A stretch of DNA of 30,361 nt, from positions 1-30,361 of the IMG/VR virus record IMGVR_UViG_3300034104_000297; one strand, 5' to 3'. The DNA comes from a virus. Shown piece by piece: positions 16,401-27,400 of this stretch. Position 1 is the first letter of the stretch; each line of letters opens with the position of its first letter. The notes beneath the pieces are model-generated. The model ran no database searches, was not told where the DNA came from, and was given only the letters and a program-made list of their open reading frames with translations. The translations under genes and the position numbers were made by a program.

Positions 16401-17805
16401 TAAACTTAATATTCTTTCTTATATATTTAGAGACTATACTTAAAGTATTGTTTTCATTAAAGGCTTGATCATCATCAAATAAAGACATAGTTCCAGTTGA
16501 TGCTAATAGTTGTCCTACTGGTAGTGATGTTGATCCAATGTCAGAAAGTATTTTTTTAATGTTGTAATCAATAACCTTGTCTGAGATGTTTACCAATAGT
16601 CTTGGAGACATTTCAATTAAGTCAAAGGTACAGTCAAACTTATTCATGGTTTCAACAACAACCCTTATTCCACGAATATATGAAAACTCTCTATATGTTG
16701 TAGAGTTGTTTGAGTCATTAGTAAAAAGTTCTGGGCTTGTTAAGTCTGTAACTAGGGTTGTTGAACTGTTCAAAATTCCAGACGCTAGATCCCATCCGTA
16801 TTCTGGAGTAAATGTATTGTATGCATTACTTGAACTACTCCAAATATAGAACGTTCCTCTTTCATTTTGATTTTCTACAACAAGATAAGCGTATCCGTTA
16901 ATAGAGGTTTCTGGAAGTAAAGTACTAGATGATAGTTTTTCTGCAAACCTAAAGTTTTCTTTATACTGACTTGGAATCTTTAGTCCATATTCTAACTCAA
17001 CATATCCATCTTCTGGAACAATAGGTGTTCCGTCATTCCGTAATGAATTTTGATCAAATGAGTATGCATCAATCCAACTGTTTCTATCTAAATATTGAAT
17101 CTTCCATCTTACTGGAGTTGTTTTATTTTCCACCCCGTAAAGTGGATCTCCTAAAGATCCAGACTGGGTTATCATGGTGCCCATATTAACAGTGCCAACA
17201 TTTGTTTGCATCTTTACAATAATCTTATTTGCTGGAACATTTTCTTTATAAACCACAAATGGAACAGCATCATCAATATAGTTTAATCCGTTTGATATAT
17301 TCTTAGCAACTCCTCTTTCAAGGTTGTTCTCTGTTCTAAATGATGACCAATATCTAAACTGATCATATCTTGATGCCATATAATATCTTGGTCTTTGTGC
17401 AATAGATTCTCCAGAGTTTGCAAGATATCTATTATTAAAATAAGATGCTTTATTAATTCCAGAACGTGGTCTAAAAGGTTTTACGCAATCTTCTAAAGAA
17501 TAAATCATTTTTAGTTTTTCTTTAGTTGATGTAAACAGTTGTGGAACTCCAGAGTTATCAAACCCTCCGTCTACAACAACATCAGCATCAGTTGCCCCTG
17601 TGTAGTAATTACCTGCATCTAGTGGGTCAAAAGTAAGTGGCAGAGTTCTAAACTTAACATCTGATCCTGTTGGTCTGTATCTGTAGTTTCCAAGTTTAAA
17701 GATGTTATCTGGCATATTCATATTCCACTCAGCCAAGACTAATGACTGTAACTGTACTGTTGAAGATGTTTCTAGATGTGTCTTTAATGTCTCACTAACA
17801 AACAT
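13489..17805 (-). CDS. Large tail hub / minor tail protein with LamG-like insert
   Basis: 1438 residues. The N-terminal half contains segments typical of phage tail hub proteins: a beta region around LLVNISDKVIDYNIKK, and APDQNVAEVLNQLAVST followed by AMFFDEYNNFVVM. About residues 955-1155 look like a concanavalin/LamG-type beta sandwich (starting near GTRMRIIGKIENNL, with GGGSGG, ending near FENIYALS). The C-terminus (LQLGDIVTIDYKD ... VVYNIEYARS) returns to a hub-like strand pattern, suggesting that the sugar-binding-like domain is inserted. No peptidase motif is visible. The ATG at 17805 directly follows the previous TAA with GAGG close by. Position after tape measure and Dit-like genes supports a central distal-tail protein. 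Confidence 0.8.
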   Translation of the reverse strand: MFVSETLKTHLETSSTVQLQSLVLAEWNMNMPDNIFKLGNYRYRPTGSDVKFRTLPLTFDPLDAGNYYTGATDADVVVDGGFDNSGVPQLFTSTKEKLKMIYSLEDCVKPFRPRSGINKASYFNNRYLANSGESIAQRPRYYMASRYDQFRYWSSFRTENNLERGVAKNISNGLNYIDDAVPFVVYKENVPANKIIVKMQTNVGTVNMGTMITQSGSLGDPLYGVENKTTPVRWKIQYLDRNSWIDAYSFDQNSLRNDGTPIVPEDGYVELEYGLKIPSQYKENFRFAEKLSSSTLLPETSINGYAYLVVENQNERGTFYIWSSSSNAYNTFTPEYGWDLASGILNSSTTLVTDLTSPELFTNDSNNSTTYREFSYIRGIRVVVETMNKFDCTFDLIEMSPRLLVNISDKVIDYNIKKILSDIGSTSLPVGQLLASTGTMSLFDDDQAFNENNTLSIVSKYIRKNIKFNFYESIFDVDGDEYSIPIKTLYSEGFPQADVTGATLSLELRDFYFFLESMPAPRLLTTQTSLSYAISLILDYIGFSNYVFKRVADESDPIIPYFFIAPDQNVAEVLNQLAVSTQTAMFFDEYNNFVVMSKDYLMPTEAQRNVDFVLSGSNNQTDSGVIENASSGNLPNILSIASQDKKIYNDGKINYTTRYIQRSYGSIKQSSMIDKEKTWIYKPSLLWEVAGTDSTKTINELASKQGSYVLGAMPLNSNIPSTPPTVEKNVVVNNIIDLGENVYWLTRNTGYLYSNGEIIRYDAAQYNITGIGNVWISDNQEYQKYFASLPFNGKIYPTGLIRIYSTPYYETVNGVTRLQNGAVADHGRGQFGTQITSHYAGINTYWTDSNNVRGVDMKTQYLFTTQLDQNVSLPATTIGAAGVNNVTAKQSTRNSIIKNFMATSNLTDTDINSLLSTQSGTIQSSALVFNGPSFKTTETPLNFVSYVYKQLDNAYRHFGTRMRIIGKIENNLTRTQTATGSVPYFQVSGTQPDQNVNIGGGSGGLAVLLNPETNNGYYFELIALTEDNITPYLKLDKSNQAEVSINNVVFYKIKKDASNTNAVPIKLWGGLSKVIVDNGLFSGQQRMSAEDNPTVYDLSVEYQDIGKIRRFYLYINNQLIKVVDDNDPLPVYNNMALFVRGSSKCMFENIYALSQNYSQNTSFVIGETLSNQFGSSSIDVNDSFRKYAMSGVVQSTYLSGISSQQPPNYNMYFEEFGSIMRECAYFDIKYDRAYPALYAKLSPTFNNIKGYTSSGFYADSYGAEFLIFNSTDKALNLDETTGNFLRIQGITFTQDTTHELTVDEFFKKRGNLSDPELVGSTLTYSPLVEKLKYDEIKLSRITYGKNEFSIDSPYIQTQDDAEAMMYWIINKLMVPKKSIGVNIFSIPTLQLGDIVTIDYKDSTGIELVASDTSRFVVYNIEYARSESGPSMTVYLSEV

Positions 17806-18441
17806 TTAGACCTCTTCCAGCGATACCGAAATATTCCAAAGATCGTGGTTTGATCCACCACGTTTTACAACAGAGTAATTAAAGTCTGCAATATAAACCT
17901 GAATAATTTGATTATACTTAGCAAGGTTTCCATAGTCTGCATCAGCCTTGCCAAAGTTTGAATACTTATCATATGCTAGAAACATCCAGAAAGGTCCTTT
18001 ATGGTTTTCATACCAGTCAAGCAGTTCTACTCCACCTGCTCCACCATCTGAGGTAAACTCTTTAGTTGTATTTTTTTCAGGGGATAACCCAGTAGATAAA
18101 AACCCTGCATCTTGATAGTATGATCTTGATGGCAGATTAGTCCAAGAAACAGACATTGTTAGTTTATCTGCTATATGATATGAACGCATACGACCATTAA
18201 TGGTTCTTTGTCTTTGCTCTATTCTTGTTGGGGTAAAATTTAATTCCCCCCGATTATGGTCTGAAAGAATAAGAAATTGATTAATTAAACTTGTATTAGC
18301 AGATGCATCAAAGTTACCTTGGACTTCATAGCCAGTTGGTAGGTATACCCCATTAACCAGTGTGCCAGGGTTCTCAGACCACAACAGGGCTTGGGGGCGC
18401 TCATACCTACGTCTACCTGTTAAATACGCTGCTGTAGCCAT
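17806..18441 (-). CDS. Distal tail (Dit-like) protein
   Basis: 211 residues, beta-rich, no membrane segment. It lies directly after the tape measure gene and before the hub gene, the standard place of the Dit protein that closes the tail tube and holds the hub. Visible segments include a basic start (YLTGRRRYERPQALLW), KLTMSVSWTNLPS and a C-terminal YIADFNYSVVKRGG ... NISVSLEEV, compatible with a Dit-type beta sandwich. The ATG at 18441 follows the tape measure TAA without a gap, with GAGGGG 4 nt upstream in the last tape measure codons. Assignment rests more on gene order than on a clear motif. Confidence 0.68.
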   Translation of the reverse strand: MATAAYLTGRRRYERPQALLWSENPGTLVNGVYLPTGYEVQGNFDASANTSLINQFLILSDHNRGELNFTPTRIEQRQRTINGRMRSYHIADKLTMSVSWTNLPSRSYYQDAGFLSTGLSPEKNTTKEFTSDGGAGGVELLDWYENHKGPFWMFLAYDKYSNFGKADADYGNLAKYNQIIQVYIADFNYSVVKRGGSNHDLWNISVSLEEV

Positions 18442-21400
18442 TTAGCCCCTCTGTGTCCTAATTCTCTGTGAGTCAACTTGTCTAATTTGTGTCATAACGA
18501 CTCTTGCAATATCCTCTGGATTTGCATCAGATTTAACATTGACGTTTAGATTATAATTATACACCTTCTCGCCTTCGTATGAGCCAGAATTAATAGCCTT
18601 CATTTTATCAACGCCATATGAGTCAACAGCATACTTACTCATTACGAACTCTCCAGGGGTAAGCATTGCTGGAATAATATCAGTTCCTCTTGCTTTTCCA
18701 CCTACCGCAAAATACTTAGGCTTAACCATTCCACCAGATGCATATGCAGCCTGCTGACCTCTTGTTGCCCACCCCAATGCTCGTGCATCAAACTGTTTCT
18801 TTTGTGCTGCAATTGCAGCAAGTCTTTCTTCTTCTGCTTTTTGTGCTGCTTTTTGTGCATCAACATATGCTTTAGATGCTGGCTCTCCCTTCTTTGCTGC
18901 TGCTGCAATAGCCGCTTTTGTCTCTTCTATTGCTTTCTTTAATGCTGCACTTGTTGCTGCTGCTTCGGCATCGGCCTTGGCCTGTGCTGCAACAGATGCT
19001 GCTAGTTCTGCTTCTGCTTTTTTAGTTGCTGCATCTGAAGCATCTGCAGCCGCATTTGCCTTATCTGTTGCCGCTTTAACCTCTGCAGGAGTTGCAGTAG
19101 TTGTAGGAGGTGGAATAAATGCACTTGTTGGTTTGTAGTCAGGACTCTTAATTTGTGACATTGCTTTAGCAATTGAATCAAGAAGGTCTTTCATAGTCCT
19201 TAACTCACCGTTAGCAACTATCAATGCACCCTTATAGGCATCAAGTTTAATTTGTACTTCATCCCACTTTAGTTTTTGTAAATCAATTTTACTAATTGCA
19301 GCATCAAGTATTTCTTGTTCTTTATCAAGTCTTTCTTGTAACTTATTTAAGTCTTCTTGAGCCTTTGCAAGTTGTCCTGCTTTAAGGCTATCAATTGCAG
19401 TTTCAATCTTTCTAATATCTAGAAGTTTTGCTTCTCTTAATTCTGTTATGTTATAAACTTGATCTTCTAATTTAAGAATTGCTTCTTGAGCAGTCTTTCT
19501 TTGTTGTTCAAGAGCATAAGACTGCTGACCAATTCTAAACTGTTCTGCTTCAATTTGTACTCTTGTCATACCGCTTGCAGATACTAAGCCTTCTGTTTCA
19601 GCCTTTCGTGCTGCAGCAATTAAGTCTCCAGATCTACGGTTTGCTGCATCTGCTGCAGTAGACCTAATATCATTTGCAACCTGGGCTGCTGCAGAAATGT
19701 CACCTTGAGACAGTGCGTCAGCAAGAGAAATTCTCTTTTGCTCTTGTGCGGCAATATCTTGATTGAGTTCAGATATTGTACGTAAGGCTTCTTCTTGCTT
19801 ATCATACTTCTCATTAATTGCTTCTGCAGCCTTGTCAATTAATGTTAGATCATTTGACAACACATTTGATCTGTCAGACAATGCCTGTAATGGTCTATCA
19901 AAATCAATCTCTATTTTTCTTTGAGCGTCGTTAATATTTTCTTGAATATCATCAAGAAGGTTTTGACCAATCTTTGGATCGTATTTGAGGTTAAAATTAA
20001 TAACATCAATTTCATCCTGCTTTTCTTCAATTTGCTTATTGACCTTTTCAACAGCATCTTCTGCTAGTTTAATATCTGCTTTTAATTGAAAGTTCTTTAA
20101 ATCAAATTGATTTTGTAATGTTCTGGCTTGTAGATCAAGTGCAGTAACATTAGCGTCAATTCCTTCTTGTGTTTTTTGTTCAAAGGTTTTTGTTTGTTTT
20201 GCAATTAATTCAAGAAGATCTGAATACTCTTTGGTCTTATTTATTAAATCGCCAAACTTATCTTTAGTATTTACAGTTGCATCGGCTGATGCAATTTTAA
20301 AGGCATTATTCTTATCCTTTAATATTTCAAGAATAACTTCATGTTTTACCCCAGCAGCAGTAAGTCTTTTAAATGCCTCAACCTGCATCTTTGTTTCTGA
20401 AATATTGTCACTAAGTTTAGTCATGCTTAGTTCATAATTAAGATTAATAGTCTTTTGTATTTCTGCATTTAACTCTGCTTGCTCTTCCTTAGTGGCTTGC
20501 AAGCCTCCCTGTGCTGCTATCTTTGCAGTTAGGGTTGCATTTTGTAATATCTTTTGAATTTCAAGTGAGTTATATCCCTCATCTGTTAATGCTTTGTGGG
20601 CAACAACTTGGTTTTCAATTTCTTTACTTGCATCTTTTACATCTTGAATGTATCCACCAATGGTAGCCTTTCTGAATCCTTCGTTAATAACAACAAAGTC
20701 TTCTTTAAGTGCAGTAATGTTTCCTGCCTTATCAACTTCAAATAGTTTTTCTGTCCATAGTGCAAATTGCTCTGCGTCTAAACTTCTAATAATCTCCATG
20801 AAGTCTTTATCAATAAGTATTTCTCCACCATACGTATTGCCTGTTGCTTTTTCTATCTTCTTCAGGGCTTCTGCATTTTTTGCTGCTGCCTCTATTTGCT
20901 TAATTGCTCCATCTTGCTTTTCTAAATAATTATTTTCTGTTTCTCCTGTATTTCTATTGAGGAACTTTCTTAAAGATTCCATTGGCTTAAGAGCATTAAA
21001 AGCACCTTCTTTAACAAGTTTTAATCTTTGAGCAAGATCGTCTAGGAATGATTCATCTCTCTTTGCTTTTCCTGCTCCATCTTTTCCAGCACCAGGAACA
21101 ACTGCTCCACTGACAGGTGCGGTTGGGAAAATTTTTGGAATAAGTGAGTCCATTGCAGCCTTCTCTGCTGCAGCCCTGTTCTTTGCATTGGCCTTAAACA
21201 TTTCACGATCAATTTTTTCTTGTCTTTGGAACTGTCTTCTACTTTCGTCACTGGCAAATGCTTGTGTTCCTGCATACTTTGGATTTGCCTTTTCAAATGC
21301 AGCATCTAATTCTCTGTCTAAAATCTTATCAAAACTATCGCTAAACTCAATTTGAGAAACGGTTATAATTGCCTGAAGTTGAACACTCTTATCAAGTTTA

Positions 21401-24400
21401 CTTATTTGATCCCAATATTTAAGTGCAGAATCTAATGTAAGGTTTTTACCTACACCACCTGCCTCTTCTTGCATCTTTATAAGTGCTTCAAGTGTAACTT
21501 GTCCATTAGGGAATTTGCTCTTAAGAATATCAATTTCTTTTCCTCTTGCTTCAAGTGCATCAATATCATCTGCATCTGTTTCAATGTTTAAATCAATACC
21601 AACAAATGGTGGAATCTTTCCAAGTTCTTCTATTGAATTAAATACTGCATCTGCTTCAGCCTTGTTCATAAATTCAACCTCAAGAAGAAGTGCTTTTTGA
21701 TTTTCTTCACTTTCAATCATTGTTAAGATTGTTGATAATCTTTGAAGTCCTTCAGTACCTTGAACGTCAATAAAGGCTTCTAGATTCTTTGATATATTTC
21801 CGCCAGCCTTAGTCAATGTGTTAAGAAGTGTAGAGGCTTCATTAGGTGTTAAAACATCTGAAGTAACCAATGTTGAAATTTCAATAGTTACCTCATCCTT
21901 TCCAAGTTGATCAAGTTGTGACTGAAGTGCAGCAGCCTGCGCCTTTAATGGTGCATTATCTTTAAACTTATCTTGCATTCCAACTGAAAATGCTTCCATA
22001 AACTTATCACGAACTTGTCCACGGCCAGAGCCAAATGGACTAATCTTTTCAAAAGTTGATGGACCAGAGATTTCATTATAACTTGAAGAAAGATCTCCAA
22101 GCATTTTTGCTTGCTCTTGTCTTAAAGTCTTTTGTCCATCTTGTCTTTTTATTTCTAATTCAGCAATCTGTAAATCAATTGCTGCTCTTTCCTTATCTGT
22201 CTTTAAGGTCTTCTTTTTTAGTTCAAGGTTTGCAATTCCTGTATCATATGTTGATGTCAATGCATCTATGCTGGCTTGTGAAGCAGCAAGGTTTTGTGAA
22301 ATAAGTCCTTGAACTACTCCTGCTGCTTTTGCTATTGAAGCCTTTTCTTTACCCTTTTGCCAGTTTCTAATTGCTGCTTCAATACCACCAAAAATAACTG
22401 TAGATATTGCTATACCTACTAGGCCAGGAATTGCTCCCACACCAGTTCCAGCAACTCCTGCAGATGCAGCCGTTCCTGCAAGTCTTGCAGTCTTTGCAGC
22501 CTTCATTGCTGCCTGAATATTACCTCCTGCTGTTGCACCACGGGCTACAGAGAAGTCTTGCATCATATTTGCTGCTTTTAATCCTGTTCCTAAACCAATA
22601 ACCGCACCTGCAGCACCACCACCAGTTAATTGTCCAACTTCTGCCTTTGTATTTATTCCAACTTGTTCTTTTGCAACTTTATTAAGTTTATCAACTGCAG
22701 ACAATATTACTTTTTCTCCAGCAGACAATATATCAAGTTGTAACTTTAAAGGATTCTTTAAAATGTTTTCTCCATTAGGCCCTAGCAGTTGGATTAATTG
22801 TCCTCTTACGTTAACCTCAAGTCTTGCATCTTTTAGGTCTCTTGTAAGTGCAACTGCAATTGATTCTGCTTGATCTACGCTTAATACTCCTTGAGATACT
22901 GCTGTTCCAAGTTGGCCAACTAGTGAGTTAATTGCTGCACCTTCACCAAGATTTTGAATTGATGATTCAAAAGTAGATTTAAGTTTTTTACCAAAATCAC
23001 TACTATCTATAAGATTTCTACCAAAATCAATACTTACTGGAGAAAGATCTGTATTTCTTCCCGCTCTTTTTGCTGCAGCAGTTTGAGTTATAGAAACTCT
23101 ATTAGTAATCTTTCCAAGTTCTTCAAGATTTTTAGTTGTCATGCTCATTGCTTCTGCTTGCTTTTGTCCTTCAATCATATTCTTTTTGATTGTTGCTGCT
23201 TGCATTTTAAATACAATAGTAAGACCAACTGCAACTGCTGCTAACATTTTAAGTGGACTATTAAGCATTGGTAAAAGCATAGTTAGCATGGACAACATCA
23301 TAATTGCATCCATACTCTTTGCAATACCGCTTTCTGGATTTTTTTGAGCATACATTCCAGCAGCCATTGGAACTGCCATACCAAGCATTTGGGCAGGCAT
23401 CATTTTTTGTGTAAAATTCATTCTATTCATTTGACGCTGATTAGTGCGTTCTGCAGCAGTTGCTGCTCTTGTAGTCCCATCTTCATTTGTAACTGTTGAA
23501 GATACGCCTCCGTATCCTGATAAAAATCCACGGAATCCTTGAGTCTTGTCTGTACCAAATGCAGTAGTTGTTCCTTTTGCTGCCTTTTCAGTAAAAGTTA
23601 ATGCTGTTGCAGCACCACCACCAGCCTTCTTAACAACCTCCATTGCCTTTCCTGCAACCTTGGTTTCTTTAGTAGCCTTTGTTACCTCTGCTGCAAAGTT
23701 TTTAATTGCTCTAAAATCTCTATCTCTTAATAATTGAGTACGAGCATTTCCTAATCTTGTTCTAGATGATGCTGGTGGCTTTTTTTCTTCGTTCCAGTCA
23801 TCTAACTGTGGTGCTGTCATTCTTGATGAAGCACGGTTATCTGTTATCTTAAATCCTCGTCCATCACCCTCAATATTTGATTCTGCATACCCAGGAACAT
23901 TATCTGCAATCATTGAGCGAATAAGTGGCATATACTTTTCAGATTGCTTTGCAGGAATTACGGCTTCACCTGGTGAAAGCATTGCAGGCTGAATATCTCC
24001 AGCACCCTTTGGACCAGGAACTGAAACAATACCGTTTGCATAACCTGGAATATCAGCAGTAGCAGCAGAATAAATCTTTTTCCAGTCTGCCTTCTTAGCA
24101 TCTTCTAAACGACCTACTATAGCATCGTAAAGTTCTCTTTCTCTTGGATTTAATTTAAATGTATCAATTGTTGCTTTATATCTAGGAATAGATTCTTCAA
24201 TTTCTTTAAGCATTGCGTTTTTAAATTTCTCATACCCCATACTTTTAGCAACCCCTTGAACAGATCTTGAAAAGTCTTTTGATGCTCCACCCTTTACTGC
24301 TCCAAAGTTTATTAAAAGTTGTTCTTCTACTGATTTCATTTCATCTGTATATTTAACTCTATTTGATGCAGTCGGGAATACTCCAGCATTACTCATATCT

Positions 24401-27400
24401 ACTACATCGTTACCACTAACATTGTCTGTCTTAAGATCTTTATCTCCACGAATACCAGAGGCTAGAGTTTGTTTAATAAATTGTTTTGGTGTAAACTCTC
24501 CAGTTGGATTAGCAAATCTTGGGTTATAATCTGATTCAATAACAAGAACTTTTCTTTGTTTACTTAAATCTGTTGGATCTGCAATAACCTTAATTGACTG
24601 ATTTGATGGAGTATCAAGTTCCTGACCTTTTCTCATTAAAGCAGACATTCGCATTTCTGCTAGAGCAGCCTCTTCACTTTCTACAGCCTTGTAAACTACA
24701 GTTCTACCATTTGGTAATTGATAAACTCCGTTGACCGCTCTTGAAATTGAACCAACGCTAAATCCACCAAGTTTTTGTATTTTTGTTCCAGTGTCTGTAA
24801 CAGGAAGGTTTTTAAATCTACTTTCCTTGATTTGTGCATCTATTTTTTCTGCCATTGCACGTTGTGCTTGTACCTTTTTAAATGGAATTGGCATTCCAAG
24901 AGAAACGACTCCACCAGCCAACTTTACTGGATTAACCTTCATCATTGCATTGTCTATAAACCTAAAATCATCGTAATACGAAGGTTGGCGATTTAATCTA
25001 TATTCAAGTACAGTTTGAAGAGCCTTTTTATCATTTGAAAGGCTTTCAAATGGAGTCATTTTTAGATTGTCAAGAAGTTCTCTTGCTTGTGCAGCATTTA
25101 CTGGATGACCACCCTTAACATTTCCAAATTTAGTTCCTCTTAGTGCAGTGTTAAACCATGACCAGTCTCTTGCAATTTTACTGCCTGCCCAATCTTCTGG
25201 TGAACGGTCTCGTTTTCTAACTTCTCTAATATGACTTGGGGTTAGTCTATTAACATCAAAACCCTTTAAAGATTTTACAACATCTGGACTTAATACTTTT
25301 TCAAGATAAACTTTTTCTTCATTTTCTAAATAGTTTTGTAGTTTTATGAGGTGAGGATTTTTTGATTTCACCAATGCTTTAAATCTATCATCTGCAACCT
25401 TTTGGTTTGCATTACTGTTTCTACTTGCACCTGCTTTTGGAAGACGACTATATATGTCTGCTGGTATGATTGGTCTTTTTTCTTTTATTGATCTGTCAAG
25501 TAGTGAAGGCTCGGTTTTATCTTTACCTAATTTTCTTGTAATTGCCTTAATTAGTACTTGTTCTGTATTATCTTCTCTTACATTTTTCTTTCCACTTCCA
25601 TGGATTGGTGATTTCATCCATGCTTCATTTTCTTGAAGTTTAACTTTAAATGTACTAATATCTTTTAATGGAATTAAGAAAGATGTGTCGCCAGCAAAAA
25701 TACGAACATTGTCTCCTTCTTGAGCATACCTGATTCCAGGAAGTGAAGAAGAAATTGGTCTTGCTCCAATTGGAATAACTGAAGCAAGGGATGAACCAAC
25801 AGTCCCTCTTGATGATGAACCTCTTCCAACATTTGCTGCTCCAAGTCCTGGGGCTTCTTGTGGTAAAGCAGTTCTCATAAAAGGGAACGATCCAAGTTTT
25901 CCACCAAAAAATCCTGGAACCTTGTCTTGAATAATCTGATTAATAAATCCTGCATACTTTTGTGTTTGCTTTACTGGAATAACTGACTCTCCAGGTGATA
26001 GCATTGCTGGAATTACATCCCCTGCTCCCTTTGGTCCTGGAACAGATGTTGTTCCTCCCGCAAACTTTTTAGGAAGTACAAGTCCTCCTCTAGGCATAAA
26101 CATACCTGGGTTATTTGCTGCAAAGGCTCCCATAGAAGCGTTAGCCTTGGAATAAACACTTGTTAGTGATGCTAGGGCTGTTGCCTCTAGTGCATAGGCT
26201 GCAGAAAGTTGTTGATGCTTAGAGTAAAGGGCATTACTGATAGAGATGTTTTCTAATTCTTCTTGTGATAAATACTGTGTTTTTAATGCTGCATCAGTTG
26301 ATCCCGCTGCAAGTTGCTGATATCCCTTACGAAGAACCTGAATGCCCTTGACCGAGTTTGCCACGGCATTTGCAAGCAAACCAAATGTCATTAAGAATAT
26401 AGGCCCTAATCCACCAACTACAACAGTTATAATTCCAATGGCTTTCTTTATTCCATCTGGAAGATTATTAAACTTGTCAGCCATTCTTCCAATAAACTCA
26501 ATTACTGGAGTAAACACTTTAGCAAACAACTCTCCAACTGGAGCAATAGAAACCTTAAGTTTTTCTATAGATGCTGCCAATTTGTTCATTGGTGAATCTG
26601 CTTGAGTCTTTAATTCTCGTTGGCTTAAAATTGCAAGTTCTTCTACTGATGCATTTGTAAGTTGAAGAACACGAGCAGCCTGAGTTCCTTCTCTTCCTAA
26701 GTTATTTAAAAGTGCAGAAATTCTAGCAAACTGATACTTACCAAAAACCTTTTCAATTACTCTTGAACGCTCAAGATCAGTTAGTGGCTGTAGTGCCTGT
26801 GCAAATCCAGTTACTGTGTTTCTTAAGTTCCCAGCATTTGCTTCAACAATTCCCTTAATGTTAATTCCAACTGCTGCTGCTGCTTTTGATGCGGCATTGC
26901 TTGGATTAATTAAAGATGCAAGACCTGACTTAAGTGCGTTAGCGCCTTGCGCTGCAGAAATTCCACCCTCTTGCATTGCAGCCATGAAGTATGCTAAATC
27001 TTTTACGTCACCACCAAGTTGCTGAATAACTGGGGCAACTTTTGGAATTGCTTCTGTTAAATCTTCAAGTGCTACAACTGTTTGGTTTTCTACTGCGTTA
27101 AGAAAGTCAATTGTTCCAGCCATATCTCCAGTGTCAATTTGGAAAGCATTCTTAAGTGCAATAGTTGTCTCTAATGCCTTTTCTTGTGTAACTCCACCAA
27201 GTACTGCAAGTTTATTTGTTTGCTCTACAAGTTGCTCTAATCCCTTGCCAGAAAAACCTGCTGCTGCAGCATCTGCAGCCATTTTAATTGTGTCGGAAAC
27301 CTTAAGACCATACTTTGTATATTCATCTCCAAGTGCACGAATATTTTTTAACGCTGCATCTGTAGCGCCTTGATCTGTAAAAATATCTCCGTATACCTTT

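Noticed and set aside
18790-19120. Ala/Lys-rich low-complexity C-terminal part of the tape measure as a possible separate or transferred segment
   Set aside because: Alanine-rich helices are normal in tape measure proteins, and base composition does not change sharply there.
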